From: Eulemur rufifrons
Taxonomy: Eukaryota; Chordata; Mammalia; Primates; Lemuridae
Direction: 5' to 3'
Assembly: GCF_041146395.1 (NCBI RefSeq)
Contig: NC_090996.1
Location: forward strand, 31,954,738 to 32,018,737
DNA length: 64,000 nt
Part shown: positions 1 to 12,244 of the stretch, one piece after another
Layout: every line of letters begins with the position of its first letter
How positions within the stretch are numbered: position 1 is the stretch's first letter
Position numbers and translations under genes: made by a program
The notes under the pieces: model-generated
Database searches by the model: none
The model's input: the letters and a program-made list of their open reading frames with translations, nothing else
What the model was told of the DNA's origin: nothing

Positions 1-120
1 TTTTCCCCAACATTCAAGTTTTGAGATTCACCTACTGGTTTATTTTCACTGCTGTATATTCTGCTGTGTTGCTTTACCACAATCCTTCTTTACATTCTAA
101 CTTTGACGACAATCTAGGTA
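1..120 (-). mobile_element. Old L1 fragment, antisense (probable)
   Basis: The T-rich text here (a 'gagattcacctactgg' start and 'ctttaccacaat') resembles the antisense of an L1 3' region, where a 'ttcattgctgtatagtattcc...taccacaat' pattern is common. It is short and diverged and cut by the window edge, so family assignment is weak. Confidence 0.3.
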
Positions 121-164
121 GTTTCTAGGGTTTTCTTTTAACCTCAATAAGCCAGGTTACTACA

Positions 165-184
165 ACCAAAAAAAAAAAAAAAAA
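165..184 (+). repeat. A homopolymer, about 19 bases
   Basis: An uninterrupted A run. No retroposed body is recognised directly upstream, so it may be a simple repeat or the tail of an unrecognised retroposon. Confidence 0.7.
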
Positions 185-199
185 TGAGGTGTAGACTCT

Positions 200-296
200 T
201 CTTCTTTTATCCACTGATGTGCCTCTTATGCATAAACTTTGTCTGGTACATATGACTGATTAATAAATAGCTGTTGAATAAATGGTGAATAAACAT
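200..296 (+). mobile_element. L2 3' end fragment
   Basis: Ends in the 'gctgttgaataaatgg' tail typical of L2 3' termini, preceded by a diverged 'tctggtacatatg' that matches the 'tggcacatagtagg' part of the consensus. Confidence 0.45.
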
Positions 297-1784
297 ATCG
301 CATAAAACAAGCCTCAGAGTGGTAAAAGAGAGAAGTGTATACTTTTCCAGGAATTTAAGATCTAGAGAATAAGGACACGTGTAGAAGCTTAGATCATAGC
401 GCAGAGAACTTATCAGCATGGAAGGACAAAAGAAAGAACAATGAATTGGAAGGAGATGTAGCCACAGACACGCGTACCTAGAGAACTGAGAAGGTACAAA
501 TCACGAACCACCGCCATAAATATAATCACAGGAAATAAACCCTGCACAAAGCTGTAGCATTTGGGTATGTGGAACAGTGACTGGATCGGAGAGCTATCTG
601 CTGGCATGCCACCTCTGTTGTCTGGTTCCAACCTTGCAGATGAAGATCCTGGGGGCTTCGGGCAGGCTGAGCTTCCAGGGCTGGTCCCAGAACCCTTCTC
701 TGGACAGCATGGATTCAGAGGGATCTAGCCAACCTGTGAGATCTTTTCAATATTTATCATCCAGGGTATGTAATACAAGCTTCATATGTGCAACCACTTG
801 AAAACTAAATCTTGCCAAGAAACAGTCAATAAATGTGAAAGTTAAGTTTACAAAGAGAAGAAGAGGAAGGTGCAGAATGGTTGGAAACAAACCTAATGAG
901 GTTGTGTGGGGTGGGCTCCAGGACAAGAAGAGATGAGATGATTTCTGTCCCGGAAAAGAATACATCAATGAATCTCACTCGGTGCTATTCCTACCTGCCA
1001 TACTAACCATGGATTTTCCTAAATCACTCTTCAGGTAAAAAGAAAAAAAAAAAAAAATTAAGTTGGGAAAAACAAAGATTGTTGTTTCAAAGTAGGAGCT
1101 CAGGATTTAGGATACCCCAGCAGCTAGGGGAAGATAGGCATGGTTTTGTGGTTAGGACATAATACTTCTGAATCTTAAAATGTCTTTGCTTTCTGCTCTT
1201 AGGACTATATTCCCTTTTTCATTACTGCCATCCTCCTACCTGTCCAAAAGGTACAATAGTTAGGATGCAGGCATTGGTTTCTATCATGTGAAAGAAAAAC
1301 ACCCCAGCTCCCTCTCCCATGCCCTTGTTACTACCTAAGAAAATTCAAGAATAGCTAACCCTACAGTGCTGTAGGAATCCAAGTCTTGAGTTCCAGGCAG
1401 CAACAGGAGAATTCCCACTTCACTCATTTTGCCCAAGTTTTATCACCTGGGTTGAGATGGGACTTCAGCTTTCACGTTCAAAGCCCTGTCTGGAGCCCTA
1501 AGTTGCCAGTGTGGGATGAGGAAGAAAACGGCATGAAGCACCGATGGGCAGCATGGAAACAGTAAGAGGTGTTTCAGGAAGCAGCGTCTCCTCTCCTCAT
1601 GTGCCCTCCACAGAAGACACGCAGCAAGTGCTCACTGTCGATGGCGCACACACGCTGAGAAGGACCCACAGTCGCATGCGTCGATGAGGTCCCAGACAGC
1701 AAGCCACCTGATACTACTCTGGGACAGGACAATGCAGGCGCACAGGTTCCCGGGGCCAGAAGACGCTGGTGTCAGCTCTACTTC
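297..1784. other. Single-copy sequence, no gene seen
   Basis: About 1.5 kb with an A-rich run near 1038-1058 and no repeat or coding segment that I recognise. Reading frames here are under 75 codons, show no family resemblance and overlap on both strands. Confidence 0.5.
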
Positions 1785-1962
1785 ATGCTGGTTCTGCAAC
1801 CTGGAGCATGTCACTTCAGCATCCTGTGACTCAGACCCTAATCTGTAACATGGGGATCATAGTAGCACCTCTTCCCTAAGTTTGCTGTGAAGATGACATG
1901 AAATTATCTATGCAAAGTGCTTACAGAGGGATCTGGCATATGGCAAGCAACTATTATTTATC
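1785..1962 (+). mobile_element. MIR SINE
   Basis: The order of MIR landmarks is visible: a 'gcatgtcacttc' segment, 'ctgtaacatggggatcata', a 'tgtgaagatgacatgaaat' segment and 'gcaaagtgcttacag...ctggcatatgg'. This matches the MIR core and 3' part in the sense direction. Confidence 0.75.
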
Positions 1963-2540
1963 CGTGCTACGACATAAGCACCAGTGATCTTTGCCATCTC
2001 CACCCTCTTGAAGGGTGACACAGAGAAATGCAGGTCATGGAACATTGTGCCCCAGAGAGCGAATCCATCTTATCTCCTTAAATTCTAGCTCATTTGGGGG
2101 TTGTTCATCACTATCTCGTATCTCTCTATCAGGAAAGGAATAGGAGACATAATGTTTGTAGTATTTTGGAAACATGAGGGGAATTTTTATGAAAATGTTC
2201 CCAATTCTAACAAAATATGAATGTAGAACAATCTTTATAGTTCAAAATCCAAAAGGTATGGTGAGTTTAGAAGATCAGTCAAGAGGAAGAGAGAAAGCAA
2301 GACAATTTCTGGAAGACTTTATATATATATGTATATATCGTATGTACAGGTATACACACACACACAGGGAGAATGGCCACCATTGGCTGCCAGAGACCAT
2401 GTGAAAGTTGGACAAGGAGCCAATAAAGTTAGGATATGACTTCTATTTCTAAAATGTATTGCAGAAAAAAAATAAAATCCAGAGGAGGAAGAGAGAGTGA
2501 GAACAAGAGAGACAATTTAGGGCAGTTGGAGTAGTAGCTG
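1963..2540. other. Single-copy sequence with a short TA/CA repeat
   Basis: A degenerate TA-to-CA dinucleotide stretch lies near 2322-2366. No gene or other repeat recognised. Confidence 0.45.
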
Positions 2541-2784
2541 CAGCACCTACTTGACTATGTGCCTTCTGCATGCCAGGCATTGAGGTAGGCACTAGGGATC
2601 GACATAATATAGATATCTTTTAATCCTCTCAACAACCCAGACAGTTAGAAATTATTGCTTCCATTTTCCAGACGTGGAAACTGAGGTTAACGCTCTTGAC
2701 CAAAGTTACGTGGTAGTTCCAGGATCTAACCTAGCATTCAGTGACTCAAAAACCTGTGTTCTTTCCACTGCACCACATTGCCTC
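2541..2784 (-). mobile_element. MIR SINE, antisense
   Basis: Near full-length MIR read in reverse: 'ctatgtgccttctgcatgcc', then 'aatcctctcaacaaccc', 'ttttccagacgtggaaactg' and finally 'ctttccactgcaccacat', the complement of the tRNA-derived head. Confidence 0.85.
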
Positions 2785-3771
2785 GAAACATGCCTAGAAG
2801 ACTTTGGTGATGAAGTGGTCTCATTCTCTGGTTCTCCCTACTAGGAATCCGGCACATGACACCACCCCCGTGGTGCCCCAGCTGCCCAGAGACAGAGACT
2901 TGAAGCGCATGAGAAGTACCTACTTGAAGAATGTCAATGTGTGTATACATCCATCCATGTCTCCATCCATCTATTTGAAGAGGAGAGAGCCCTGCCAGAC
3001 AGATTTACAGCTCCTATTCTGATAGCACTCCCAGACTGTTAAGAGAAAAGCTAATCCTATCAAAATTCTTTTAAAGGGTGAATCCCATTGTGCGCTCATC
3101 AGTTTGATGTCTGTGTCTTTGCCAAGACCTCTCCCTGTGAGATGCGACAAGCAAAGGAGGGACCCTCCCATGCACACTGTCACACACCCCCATACTGATA
3201 TTTCTTGTCACCATTTTGAACAGAAGTGGGGCGCTCTGAACAAGGTGACAATCGTAAAAGGAGCACCCCAAGTTAGGAGGGGAACTTCCTCCACTGTGCC
3301 CTTCCTTTGCCTTCCGCCCTTCTTCCCAGTCGGCACACAAGGCGGAGGAAAACTAAACGTCGGCCTTTTCCACCCACAAGGAACTTCTTAGATGTCCTAT
3401 GATGCCATCTGTGGGGTTTGAATGTGCAATTCGGGGTGAGGAATTACACATAAGGATGTTTCCCTTTCAGTTATTAAATCAAACACATCACATTTGAACC
3501 TAAAGAACTCGATGGACCACAGAGACCCTCCATGTGAACATACGTCTCCATCACCGGGAAAGTGTGCACACACATGCCTGCACACATGCTTACACACACA
3601 TGCACAGACATTCGCATGCACATGGGGGGCGGGCAATGGCCAGCTGAAAGGTACCACCCAGGGCCTGACAGAGAACAGATGGGGTCTGCTTAAAAAACGA
3701 AGCTTCCTTAGAATTATGTCCCCCCTGGCAAGGTGGGTGTTAAAAAATAATAATGCTAAGCTTGCACCAGG
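2785..3771. other. Single-copy sequence, no gene seen
   Basis: Includes a loose CACA-rich patch at 3567-3620 ('cacacatgcctgcacaca'). Frames of 86 to 120 codons that cross this patch are low-complexity (C/H/T-rich) and lack any recognisable domain, so I do not call them. Confidence 0.5.
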
Positions 3772-4262
3772 TGTCTTTTCTTTTCCAGAATATTACGGGG
3801 GTACAAATGTTTTGGTTACCTGGATTACTTTTGTACAGTTTGAGTCAAAGTTCTAAGTGTGCCCATTACCTAGATTGTGTGCACTGTATCTGTTAGGTGT
3901 GAATTTACCCACCTGCTTCTCTCCCCTCCAACCTGCTTGATTTCCAATGAGTTTGACTTTCATAGGTGCACATAGGTGTTGATAGATTAATTCCAATTTA
4001 ATGGTGAGTACGTGTGGTGTTTGTTTTTCCATTCTTGTGATACTTCGCTTAGAAGAATGGGCTCCAGTTCCATCCAGGTTGTTATAAAAGGTCTTAGTTC
4101 ATCATTTTTTATGGATGAATAGTACTCCCTGGTATACATAGACCACATTTTATTAATCCACTCATGGGTTGATGGGCACTTGGGTTGATTCCACATCTTT
4201 GCAATTGTGCATTGTGCTGCCATAAACATTGGAGTGCAAGTGTCTTTTTGAACCAAGTTTCT
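3772..4262 (-). mobile_element. 5'-truncated L1 (strepsirrhine type), 3' end with ORF2 tail
   Basis: Antisense L1. The short T tail at 3776-3786 is followed by 3' UTR sequence ('attacgggggtacaaatg') to about 3986. The ORF2 C-terminus then reads on the minus strand from 4256 to a stop at 3987. The encoded tail contains 'KMWNQPKCPSTHEWINKMW' and ends 'SPLNWN', homologous to but distinct from the human L1 ORF2 end. A possible target duplication is the pair 'aggtgtctttt' (left) and 'aagtgtctttt' (right). The UTR type is shared with the copies at 13.4, 19.6 and 37.4 kb, which indicates one lineage-specific L1 family. Truncated, so not mobile. Confidence 0.85.
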
Positions 4263-4270
4263 TTAACGTT

Positions 4271-4366
4271 AGAAGGAGGGAGGAAGGAAAGAGGGGAAGA
4301 GATGGGGGGGGAGAGAGAGAGGAAATAAGGGAAAAAGAGGGAAAAGGCAAGAGAGAATAGAAGAAA
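4271..4366. repeat. Polypurine tract
   Basis: Ninety-six bases with only four pyrimidines on the plus strand, built from GGAAG, GGGA, G8 and GA units. It directly abuts the 5' end of the truncated L1. Confidence 0.9.
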
Positions 4367-4371
4367 CTTTT

Positions 4372-6637
4372 CACCTTGGCAAACTGAATAACCAGCTTTA
4401 AACGGGTAAAGAGCTTTGTACCGACTGGAAAAAGCACCTTTGAATTTTGCCAGCATCTTAGGAGCACACAATTTGAAAAAGGCCCTATTTTTCTTGGCTT
4501 GCAAAGGAGAGTTGGACTTCTCAGTACAGCAGGGAACAGACGCCTTGGCATAAGGATCCAAGTAGGGTAGGCAAAACCTTTCCTCCCCTTCCAGTGGCTG
4601 TGTGCCATTGTTCAAACACTAAATACAGGCTACTATTCCACTGACAATGCGGAGAAGCCTTCTGGGGAAAATAAGCTTCTTTGAACTCATTCAAGTCTCT
4701 CTAGATTTTTTTATATTTGCTTTTTTTATTGTATGATATGATTACATACTTACATTCAGATACTTCACCTATGTAGACCTAGTTTCATTTAATAAAACAT
4801 CTCTTTCATTTCCTAGGCCAAAAATATCACGGAATCAGACAGACTTCATTAAAAAGTAACAAGAGGGTCTGATTTTACATGGACACAATTATTAGTTCTG
4901 TCACTGGGTGTCAGCGCACAGAGCGATTGATTTCCATGTGAAATTCGTTTCTCCCGTTAGCCTTTTAGCTCAGCCCCGAAGTGTTTTTCTGTTTAATCTC
5001 TGGAAACTTTAAAAATGATATTTAGTCTCCAAATGGTCTGTTGTTGCTGTTGCTTTTCCCTTAAAAAATGTAACACTCACTCCTGCTAGAAACAACCTCG
5101 ATTTGACTCCATATAAAACAGCGAGGGTGTAAAATTTAGGCAACTTCAAAGGACAAAGATTATTTAAACAAATAAATAAACGCATCCATGCCATCCTAGA
5201 AAATCTCTGGCAGTTATTTCTGTCTCCATTCTAGGTAGGCATCCTTGGCCAACTCTCCAATGAAAGATTTAGGATTTTGTGCCTACTCTGTTTAAAGATC
5301 TGAATTTATTTTTCCTCCGACCCTTTGTTTATGCCACTAAATCACACCCTAGGATGAAATGTCATTGAGTTGTATTGCAGATGCTTTGCTGAAGTTTATT
5401 ACACAACCAAATGCCACATTATGAAAAAAAAAATAAGTCTTCAAAAATAGGATGAAGTTGAGAGTTGCCACATTTTCAATAGAAGTAAAAAATGCCTTTG
5501 AAGCCAATTGAGCTATTTAATGAGGCAGAGGCAACTTGAGATTCCTTTGTCTTAAAAAACAAAAAAAAACAATGATTCTTCTGGTAGAGTTTCACGTTTG
5601 TATTAGATCATTTCGTGTTGAGAGGAAAACTGTGCAAACATGGCTTGAAGACCTAAATGATCAAAATGATCATGTTGGTGTCAGCCCCAGGGAGGCCATT
5701 CCTGGGTGGCAGGGTGCACAACTTTGTCACCTTAGTCATGTGTCACACTTTCAGAAGGGGGATCGGGAAACATTCAAGTGACAACTGCCTTATGCAGCCT
5801 CCGTCACCTATTCTTGCCTCGACCTTCCTCCCCCAAATTCCAGAGTGAAGGTCAAGGAAAACCCACTCCTGACGTGATGTTTGGCTCTATGGTAAAAATC
5901 TGATCAAAAATAACCCATGCGTTTCCCCGCAGGCCACTGCACGGCGTCAGGAACAGGAACTCGTGATTACCCATGACCCACGCTGGACCATAACCAGTCA
6001 CCTTCTGGTTAAAGCCATCAGTATTCTAGTATCAATCTACAAAGCCATCCATTTCCTGTGCCCTCTACCTTAACCTAATCTAATTTGCAAGTTGTAACAG
6101 AAAGCTGCTGTCAGAGAGCATGAGGTAAACTTAATTTCATACATCCTGGCACGCAAACGCGTGGGCTGGTGCCAAGGGATGACATACGAGCAGGTGGCCT
6201 CAGATTGGACAAATGTAGCACCTTGCTCAAGTCTAGGAACCCCTGACCATGGATTAATTATGTACATTAGATGTTCTGAAAATCCCCAAAGCATTTGCGA
6301 AGCTGATCTGAGCATCATGGCATTTGCAAGCTTTTTGTCTTCGGTTACAAGTTTCGTCGTGACAGATGAGGCAAAGGAGGGCGAGGAGTAGTTGGAGGAA
6401 GGATGGGCCTTAGAAGCAGGAGAATTTCACAAACAGAAGTGATATAAATCTACAACATAAAGTTTTAGTAATTTAAATTGGGGGTGCAAGGCAGGACTTT
6501 TCTTTTTGTGGTCCAAAATAATACTGTCATGAAAAGGATTCTGTCTGTGCTCTTGGTGAAATGTTATGTGCCACAGTGGCCACTGAACTTGATTCCAAGT
6601 GAATCAAGAAGGGTTTGGGTCAGCACGCCAGCACGTC
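4372..6637. other. Long single-copy block, candidate conserved noncoding sequence
   Basis: More than 2.2 kb with no recognised transposon. Parts such as 4880-5200 and 5340-5500 are balanced in composition and rich in homeodomain-like words ('gattgattt', 'gattatttaaac'), the look of conserved noncoding sequence. No coding frame is credible. Constraint is inferred and needs cross-species alignment. Confidence 0.35.
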
Positions 6638-6762
6638 AGCTCCCTGAGGACAGGGGCTTTGCTCGTTTTGTTCTCAGCAGTATCTTCGACTCACGGAGCA
6701 GGTGCAGCACACAGAAAGATCGTGATAAGCACCTGTGAAATGAACAAGTGAAATAATGGATG
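6638..6762 (+). mobile_element. L2 3' end fragment
   Basis: 'agctccctgaggacagggg' is the L2 'agctccttgagggcaggg' motif. It is followed by 'gatcgtgataagcacctg' and a 'gaaatgaacaagtgaa' tail. Confidence 0.6.
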
Positions 6763-6859
6763 GGTCAACGAACGAATGAGTGGGCTCTGTGATCCTGTAT
6801 TCATTTTCCTTTCTTAGAGCTCCTGCAGCCCACTATGTCTCAGTTTGGGCTGTACACAA

Positions 6860-7045
6860 GAAATATCTGGGGACATTTTTAAAATATAGTGATGCTTGTG
6901 TCCCCATCCCAGAAATTCCCATTCATTTAATCGGGGCAGGGTGGGGGGAGCGGAGTATGAGGGGGCAGTGGGAGGAGGAGACTCCAAGTGCTGGCATTTA
7001 TAAAGTTCTCTAGGTGATGCTGATTAGCTGGTTTTCAGAATCTTT
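6860..7045. mobile_element. MER5-like hAT (Charlie) DNA element
   Basis: The pattern 'tttttaaaatatagtgatgc', 'gtccccatcccagaaattcc', 'catttaatcggggcagggtg' and 'tctaggtgatgctgatta' matches the MER5A layout (a C-rich 'ccccacccc' block and a 'ggtgatgctgat' end). A GGA-rich patch interrupts the middle. The consensus is nearly symmetrical, so strand is left open. Confidence 0.6.
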
Positions 7046-7420
7046 GACGAGCAACCCTGCCCTTCACCTCGCCCCAGTCTTGTTCCTAGTGTCTGAGGTT
7101 CTCATCCGCATCCTTTCCACAAATTTGCCCTCCTGAGAGGTGCTTCAGGTGTCAGAATCTTTGCTCTCTGTTCCTCAACACTGGGTCCCATTTCTTTTGA
7201 GCCTGTTTCAGTGACATAACCCGATAATACGATATCAGTTACCTTGCCCATATTACATATTTATCATATATCAGAAGGTGACAGTGCATTGCTGAGAGGA
7301 GTGGCTGAAGATTAAAATTTTAGACAAGAGGGATGGATGGCAATGGCTCCGCTTGGTCATTTCAGCGTTCCTTCAAATGCAAAGTCTATCTGCCTAAAGG
7401 AACAAAAGATAAAAAGACAT
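7046..7420. other. Single-copy sequence, no gene seen
   Basis: No repeat or coding segment recognised. Confidence 0.4.
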
Positions 7421-7718
<298 letters not shown>

Positions 7719-9589
7719 GTGACAGGACCCACTGAAGCAGATGCCGGTGCTCAGGTCAAGTAACATAAAGAAACTGGGATTCTCGAAAACCGCAGGCTAC
7801 ACACTGCACAACTGTAGGGGGCGCCACTCACGCTGCTGTCTATGTGAAGCATCAGGGGAGCCGTGCAGCACATGCCCCTCTCCCTGCCACCCGAGAAAAA
7901 CAAGTGAATAGCTTCTTAATACCCGAGCATAAATTTATTCAAACCTCTGATGGGCAAATTCATTCTTGTGAAGATTATTTCAAATGCTCCTACAATTGCA
8001 TGATCTACTTTACAAAGTCTTTGTCAAGTAATAGATGGTGCATCCTTCACCGGACTGTTACAGCTGCATAATGACACTGGATGGGATTGAGCGGCATGGC
8101 TGTTTCTATAAAACAGAAGAGGAGAGCATTTTGAAATTGTCTAAATGTCAGCTAGAATAAAAACTTGAGGTGTAAACTGTAAATGCATCCATCTATCACT
8201 TGGATACTTTTTGTCCAAATATAGTGTGGACAATCTGTTTCAGAATGTTAAAATAATCTCAATAAATTTGATAAGAACTGTTGGCCCCAGGAGTGCAAAC
8301 GTAATAGCATTAAATACACGGCCAAGAGCAGTTCAAATTTTCTTTGCCATAATTTTGGCGCATCACGATCTCCCATAGGCAAGTCTCTAGGCAGGTCCCC
8401 ACTGGAAGACATTCTATGAAGAAATATTACACAATTATATAAAAGTACAAGAAAGGGTGTTTTTTTTTCCTTATTATTATTTTCATTACAAAGTACAGGC
8501 TGAAATCTATATGTCATATTTTTTAATTGAAAACAAGAACAGATGCATATTGGAAATAGCTCATAAAGCCATGAAAATGAACTAAATTGAATGCTACTCA
8601 GAGTTAATAATTCTCATAATCACACACAGCACATTGAAAATAAGCAAAATTGTTCCTCGTGTTCCATAATCACTACATTCTCTAATTATCAATTAAAAGG
8701 ATGATGTTTTTGAAATCTTGGAGGACACAGATCACATCCCATTAATTTAACGAACTAATATCCCCGATGTTAATTTTAAGCACTGGATGAGGCTTTATAA
8801 TTCATATAAATACTATTAAACGGTTTCAAGTGCATTTTCTTGAGTATCCACACACCTGTCGTTGACCCCGATGATGCCACGGGGCACCTGTGGTAGGCAG
8901 GTTGTCAAATCCTGGTTGGCTTATTCGTACCTGATCTGTTTGGGCTGAAAGGGAGGAGACGATGGAAGGTAGAATGACTTATTTGCGGAAATAGCCGGCA
9001 ATGGGAATAATGGCAGGATGTACCAGAACGGTGCTTTCTGCTTTAAGTGATTTTCCTTGCATCCATACACCAGTGGCAAAGCAATAGCTAATAAAGCATG
9101 TAGCTAACCAGAGAGTTATTATTATCTGGGGGGGGGGGCGGAGTTTCTTTCATTCTGAGAATATCCCCTAGTCCTAAAACAAATCACCGCAAATCCTCCT
9201 ATCAAGTGGCTGAAAATCTCCATCTTCACAGAGTAATGAAGACCACGAACAGTCAAAAGAGCCCTTTCGGCAACCAGCTGAGCATCTGCTATTAGCGACT
9301 AATTCCTTAGAGCCAGGCTGGGAGAAAACGCAAACCAAACCATCTACCTTCTGCAGACACCAGCAGAGCAAAGGTATAAACGGGGAGAAAAACAAGACTC
9401 CTGTAGCTCAGACGTACCGCCTTAATACATTTCAAACTCAATATGTCCCTCTGGCATTGAATCTTCTTCAAATAGCACTTTCTTCCTTCCATCCCCTCTC
9501 CCCATAAAAACAGGGAGATAAAAGCTATTTTTAAGCACTCTTCTCTAGGTTAGCGAACAAACAGAATCGATAGAGTGCAGCCTGGGAGA
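7719..9589. other. Long single-copy, AT-rich block
   Basis: About 1.9 kb without recognised transposons apart from a G10 run near 9129-9138. The 8500-8850 part is AT-rich with words such as 'ctctaattatcaattaaaa' that look like homeodomain site clusters. It is a candidate conserved noncoding block. No credible coding frame. Confidence 0.35.
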
Positions 9590-9795
9590 GAGGCGTGCTG
9601 GAATCTGTAAGCCCCCTTCTGAATCTCAGCTCTGCCTCTCGCTGGCCTTGGGAGCCTGGAATGTCACTTCACCTCTCCAGCGTGAGGGAAAGTGAAATGA
9701 GTAATAGCATCTACCTCCCGCTGTGGGGAGGATTAGACATAATCACCGTAAGCACTTTGCACAGAGTCTGGCACACAGTAATTGCTCAATAAATG
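9590..9795 (+). mobile_element. MIR SINE
   Basis: Reads 'ctgaatctcagctctgcc', 'aatgtcacttcacctctcc', 'gaggattagacataatcacc', 'agcactttgcacagagtctgg' (in parts) and ends with 'gctcaataaatgg'. Near full length. Confidence 0.85.
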
Positions 9796-10074
9796 GAATC
9801 TATTCAAATTATTAATAACGGAGAAAAAAATGAGAACGTCTCAGCTTGATCTTTATCTGGGGGATTAATTGGTGAATTATTAATCCAAACAAAATTTAAG
9901 TCCTCTCAATGACAATTATGTTGAAGCTGGCGACTTCTAATCTTTTTCTAAGATAACATAAGGCTTGACAAAGGCTCGCCATCTCATCACATCAAGAGAA
10001 GGTAACATGTGAAATGTTACTGTTTAATATTAATATTTTAAAGAATACACAGTTGATTTTTTGGGGGCGTGGCT
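9796..10074. other. Single-copy sequence
   Basis: AT-rich spacer of about 280 bp between two MIR copies. Nothing recognised. Confidence 0.4.
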
Positions 10075-10270
10075 GACATTTATTGGAAAATTACAGGAGG
10101 CCAGGCACTGTTCAAAGTCTCCCGCATGGGTTGGTACATTTAATCTTGGCACAGTCTTATTAAGACGCCGGTATCGGTATGTCCACATGCTGCATGTCAG
10201 CAGGCTGAGGTTCAAGGTTAAATCACTTCTCCAAAGCCACACAGCCAGGGGTGACTCTAGGCAGCCCCAG
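10075..10270 (-). mobile_element. MIR SINE, antisense
   Basis: 'ggctgacatttattgg' and 'ccaggcactgttcaaag' open the reversed MIR. 'aggctgaggttcaagg' and 'caaagccacacagcc' follow in the expected order. Confidence 0.75.
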
Positions 10271-11039
10271 AGCCTATTCTTCTCCTTTCTACTCTTAACG
10301 AGAACTTTTTAAAGATGAACCCCCAGATTGCTACCAAACCACCCCTGGAATTTCCAAAGGTCGTTGGGATGCATCAATGTTCACCCAAATGTGTGTCCAG
10401 TACCCAGCACAGAATTCAGAAAGAAGGAAGCAAGCGAGAGAGCTTCTGCAGACCACCTAAACCCAGCAGGAAAGCTAGAGCCTCTAAACAGCTCTTTCCA
10501 ACCCCTAAACCCTGGGAATGGAGGTGCTCAGGTCAACAACACTCTCCTTACTCTCATGGATACGCAGGCTGGTTCAGAGGAGCTCGGGGAATGGTGCCAA
10601 TTGAAAGGGGAAGAGGACAGGATTTCTGCCCAGACTCCGAGCTGAGTTAACCACCGACTTCTCAATCATCCGCTCGACCTCACCGCCCCTCACGGGCACC
10701 ATTTTTCTTCTCTGTTTATTTGCTCAGGGACCCAGACTCCGGCGAGGAGGCTCATTTTTCCCCAGTGTGTTGAACAATGGCGTGCAAGGCAGCTAGATAT
10801 TTTGCCTGTGGCAGCTGCTGAGTGCTGTTGGAAGCAAACGAAAATAAAATCCGAGAGCAGGGCGGGAGGGGAGGGACGGGGGGAGCAGGAGCGCTGCTGC
10901 TGCTGTTGGCCAAATGCTGCTCCAAGTCCAGGTCCCCAGGTGCAGAACAGCAGAATCACAGTTCAGTCCTGGCCCAGGGCACCAGCACGGGGACTCCATT
11001 AGTGGATGGCTGGAGGAGCCATCGCCCAGGGCTTGTAGT
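10271..11039. other. Single-copy, GC-richer sequence
   Basis: Holds a GGGA/GCTGCTG-rich patch at 10860-10910. Overlapping frames up to 119 codons exist on both strands and have no domain resemblance. CpG density by eye is too low for a CpG island. Confidence 0.4.
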
Positions 11040-12150
11040 TTCCTTTCATAGACTCCATGTTTTTAGGACAGTTTTAGATTTACAGAAAAATTGCAGAAAG
11101 AATAGAGAGTTTCCATATGCCCCACACTCAGTTTCCCTATTAGCAACATCTTACATTAGAAGAGTGCATCCGTCAGATTAATGAACCAATACTGAGACAT
11201 TATCATTAACTAAAGTCTGCTCTTGGAATGGTTCCCTTGATTTTCATCTAACGTCCTTTTCCTGTTCCAGAATTCCCCCTAGGACACTCCAATATCCTGC
11301 CTTTAGTTGCCATATCTCTGTAGGCTCCTCTTGGCTGTGCCTGTTTCTCCGTTTTTCCTTAATTTCAAAGACCTTGACAGTTACGAGAAGTACTACTCTG
11401 GTATACTGCAGAATATTCTTTAATTAGGATTTGTCTGATGTTTTTCTCATGATCAGACTAGGATTATAGGTTTTGAGAGAAAGATCACAGAGGCAAAGTG
11501 GCATTTTCCTCCCAATATTTCAAGGGTGCACACAATTAACACGACATGCCGGCTGATAAGACCTGATCTCCCGACAGAGAAAGTGTCTGTCGGATTCTTT
11601 CAATGTAAACTCTCTCCCCTTTCCAGACTTTACTCTCTAGAAGAAAGAGACAATGTGTAGCCAAGGCTTAAAAATGTAGAGTTATGCTCAACCCCTTTGA
11701 GGGTGAAGTCTGTACATAAATCACACGGGAGATTTTTTTCTGTCCTCCTATCGATTAATTTATCCATGCACTTATTTCCATCAGTATACAGACTCATGGG
11801 TATTTATTGTATATTTCAGGTCATAATCTAACACTACGTTATTTTGCTGTTCAAATTGCTTCCGCTGTGGCCACTGGGAGCTCTTTCAGGTTGGTCCTTG
11901 TGTTTCCTTGACATAATCCCATTGTTTTGTTTTTTTGAGCACTTCCTTATTTTGGGGATGTATAAGAAGCTCTCAATTATCTTGTATATTTCATGTCCTA
12001 ATCGTTGAATCAGCTATTGCTCCAAGGGGTTATTTGAAAATGGTATTAGAAACCAAGATCTGGGTGCTAGGTGTGTTCACTGCTACTGGGATGTCAGGGC
12101 TCTTAAGTTCTCTCAGCTGTCAGAGGAAAGGAACAGGTGTGTACACTAAC
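11040..12150 (-). mobile_element. Old L1 (L1M-type) fragment, antisense, about 1.1 kb
   Basis: Long match to a remembered mammalian L1M 3' region in the T-rich orientation: 'ttagatttacagaaaaatt', 'gagtttccatatgcccc', 'aatgaaccaatactgagac', 'tttgtctgatgtttttctc', 'atgctcaacccctttgagg' and 'gaaaccaagatctgggtgc', all in order. No intact reading frame remains. The subfamily is not assigned. Confidence 0.7.
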
Positions 12151-12244
12151 CTGCGACTGTCCCATGGCTTTTTGGGGCATGATCTGTAGAGTGCTTGGGC
12201 CTCCTGCAATGGACAATGCTCTCTGAAGGGGATGGCCACATCAG

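Noticed and set aside
4109..4615. 168- and 148-codon minus-strand frames
   Set aside because: They cross the purine tract (giving F/L/S/P-rich text) and run out of phase into the L1. Composition artefacts.
10850..10990. Possible CpG island or promoter
   Set aside because: GC-rich, but CpGs are few by eye, and no TSS or exon structure follows.
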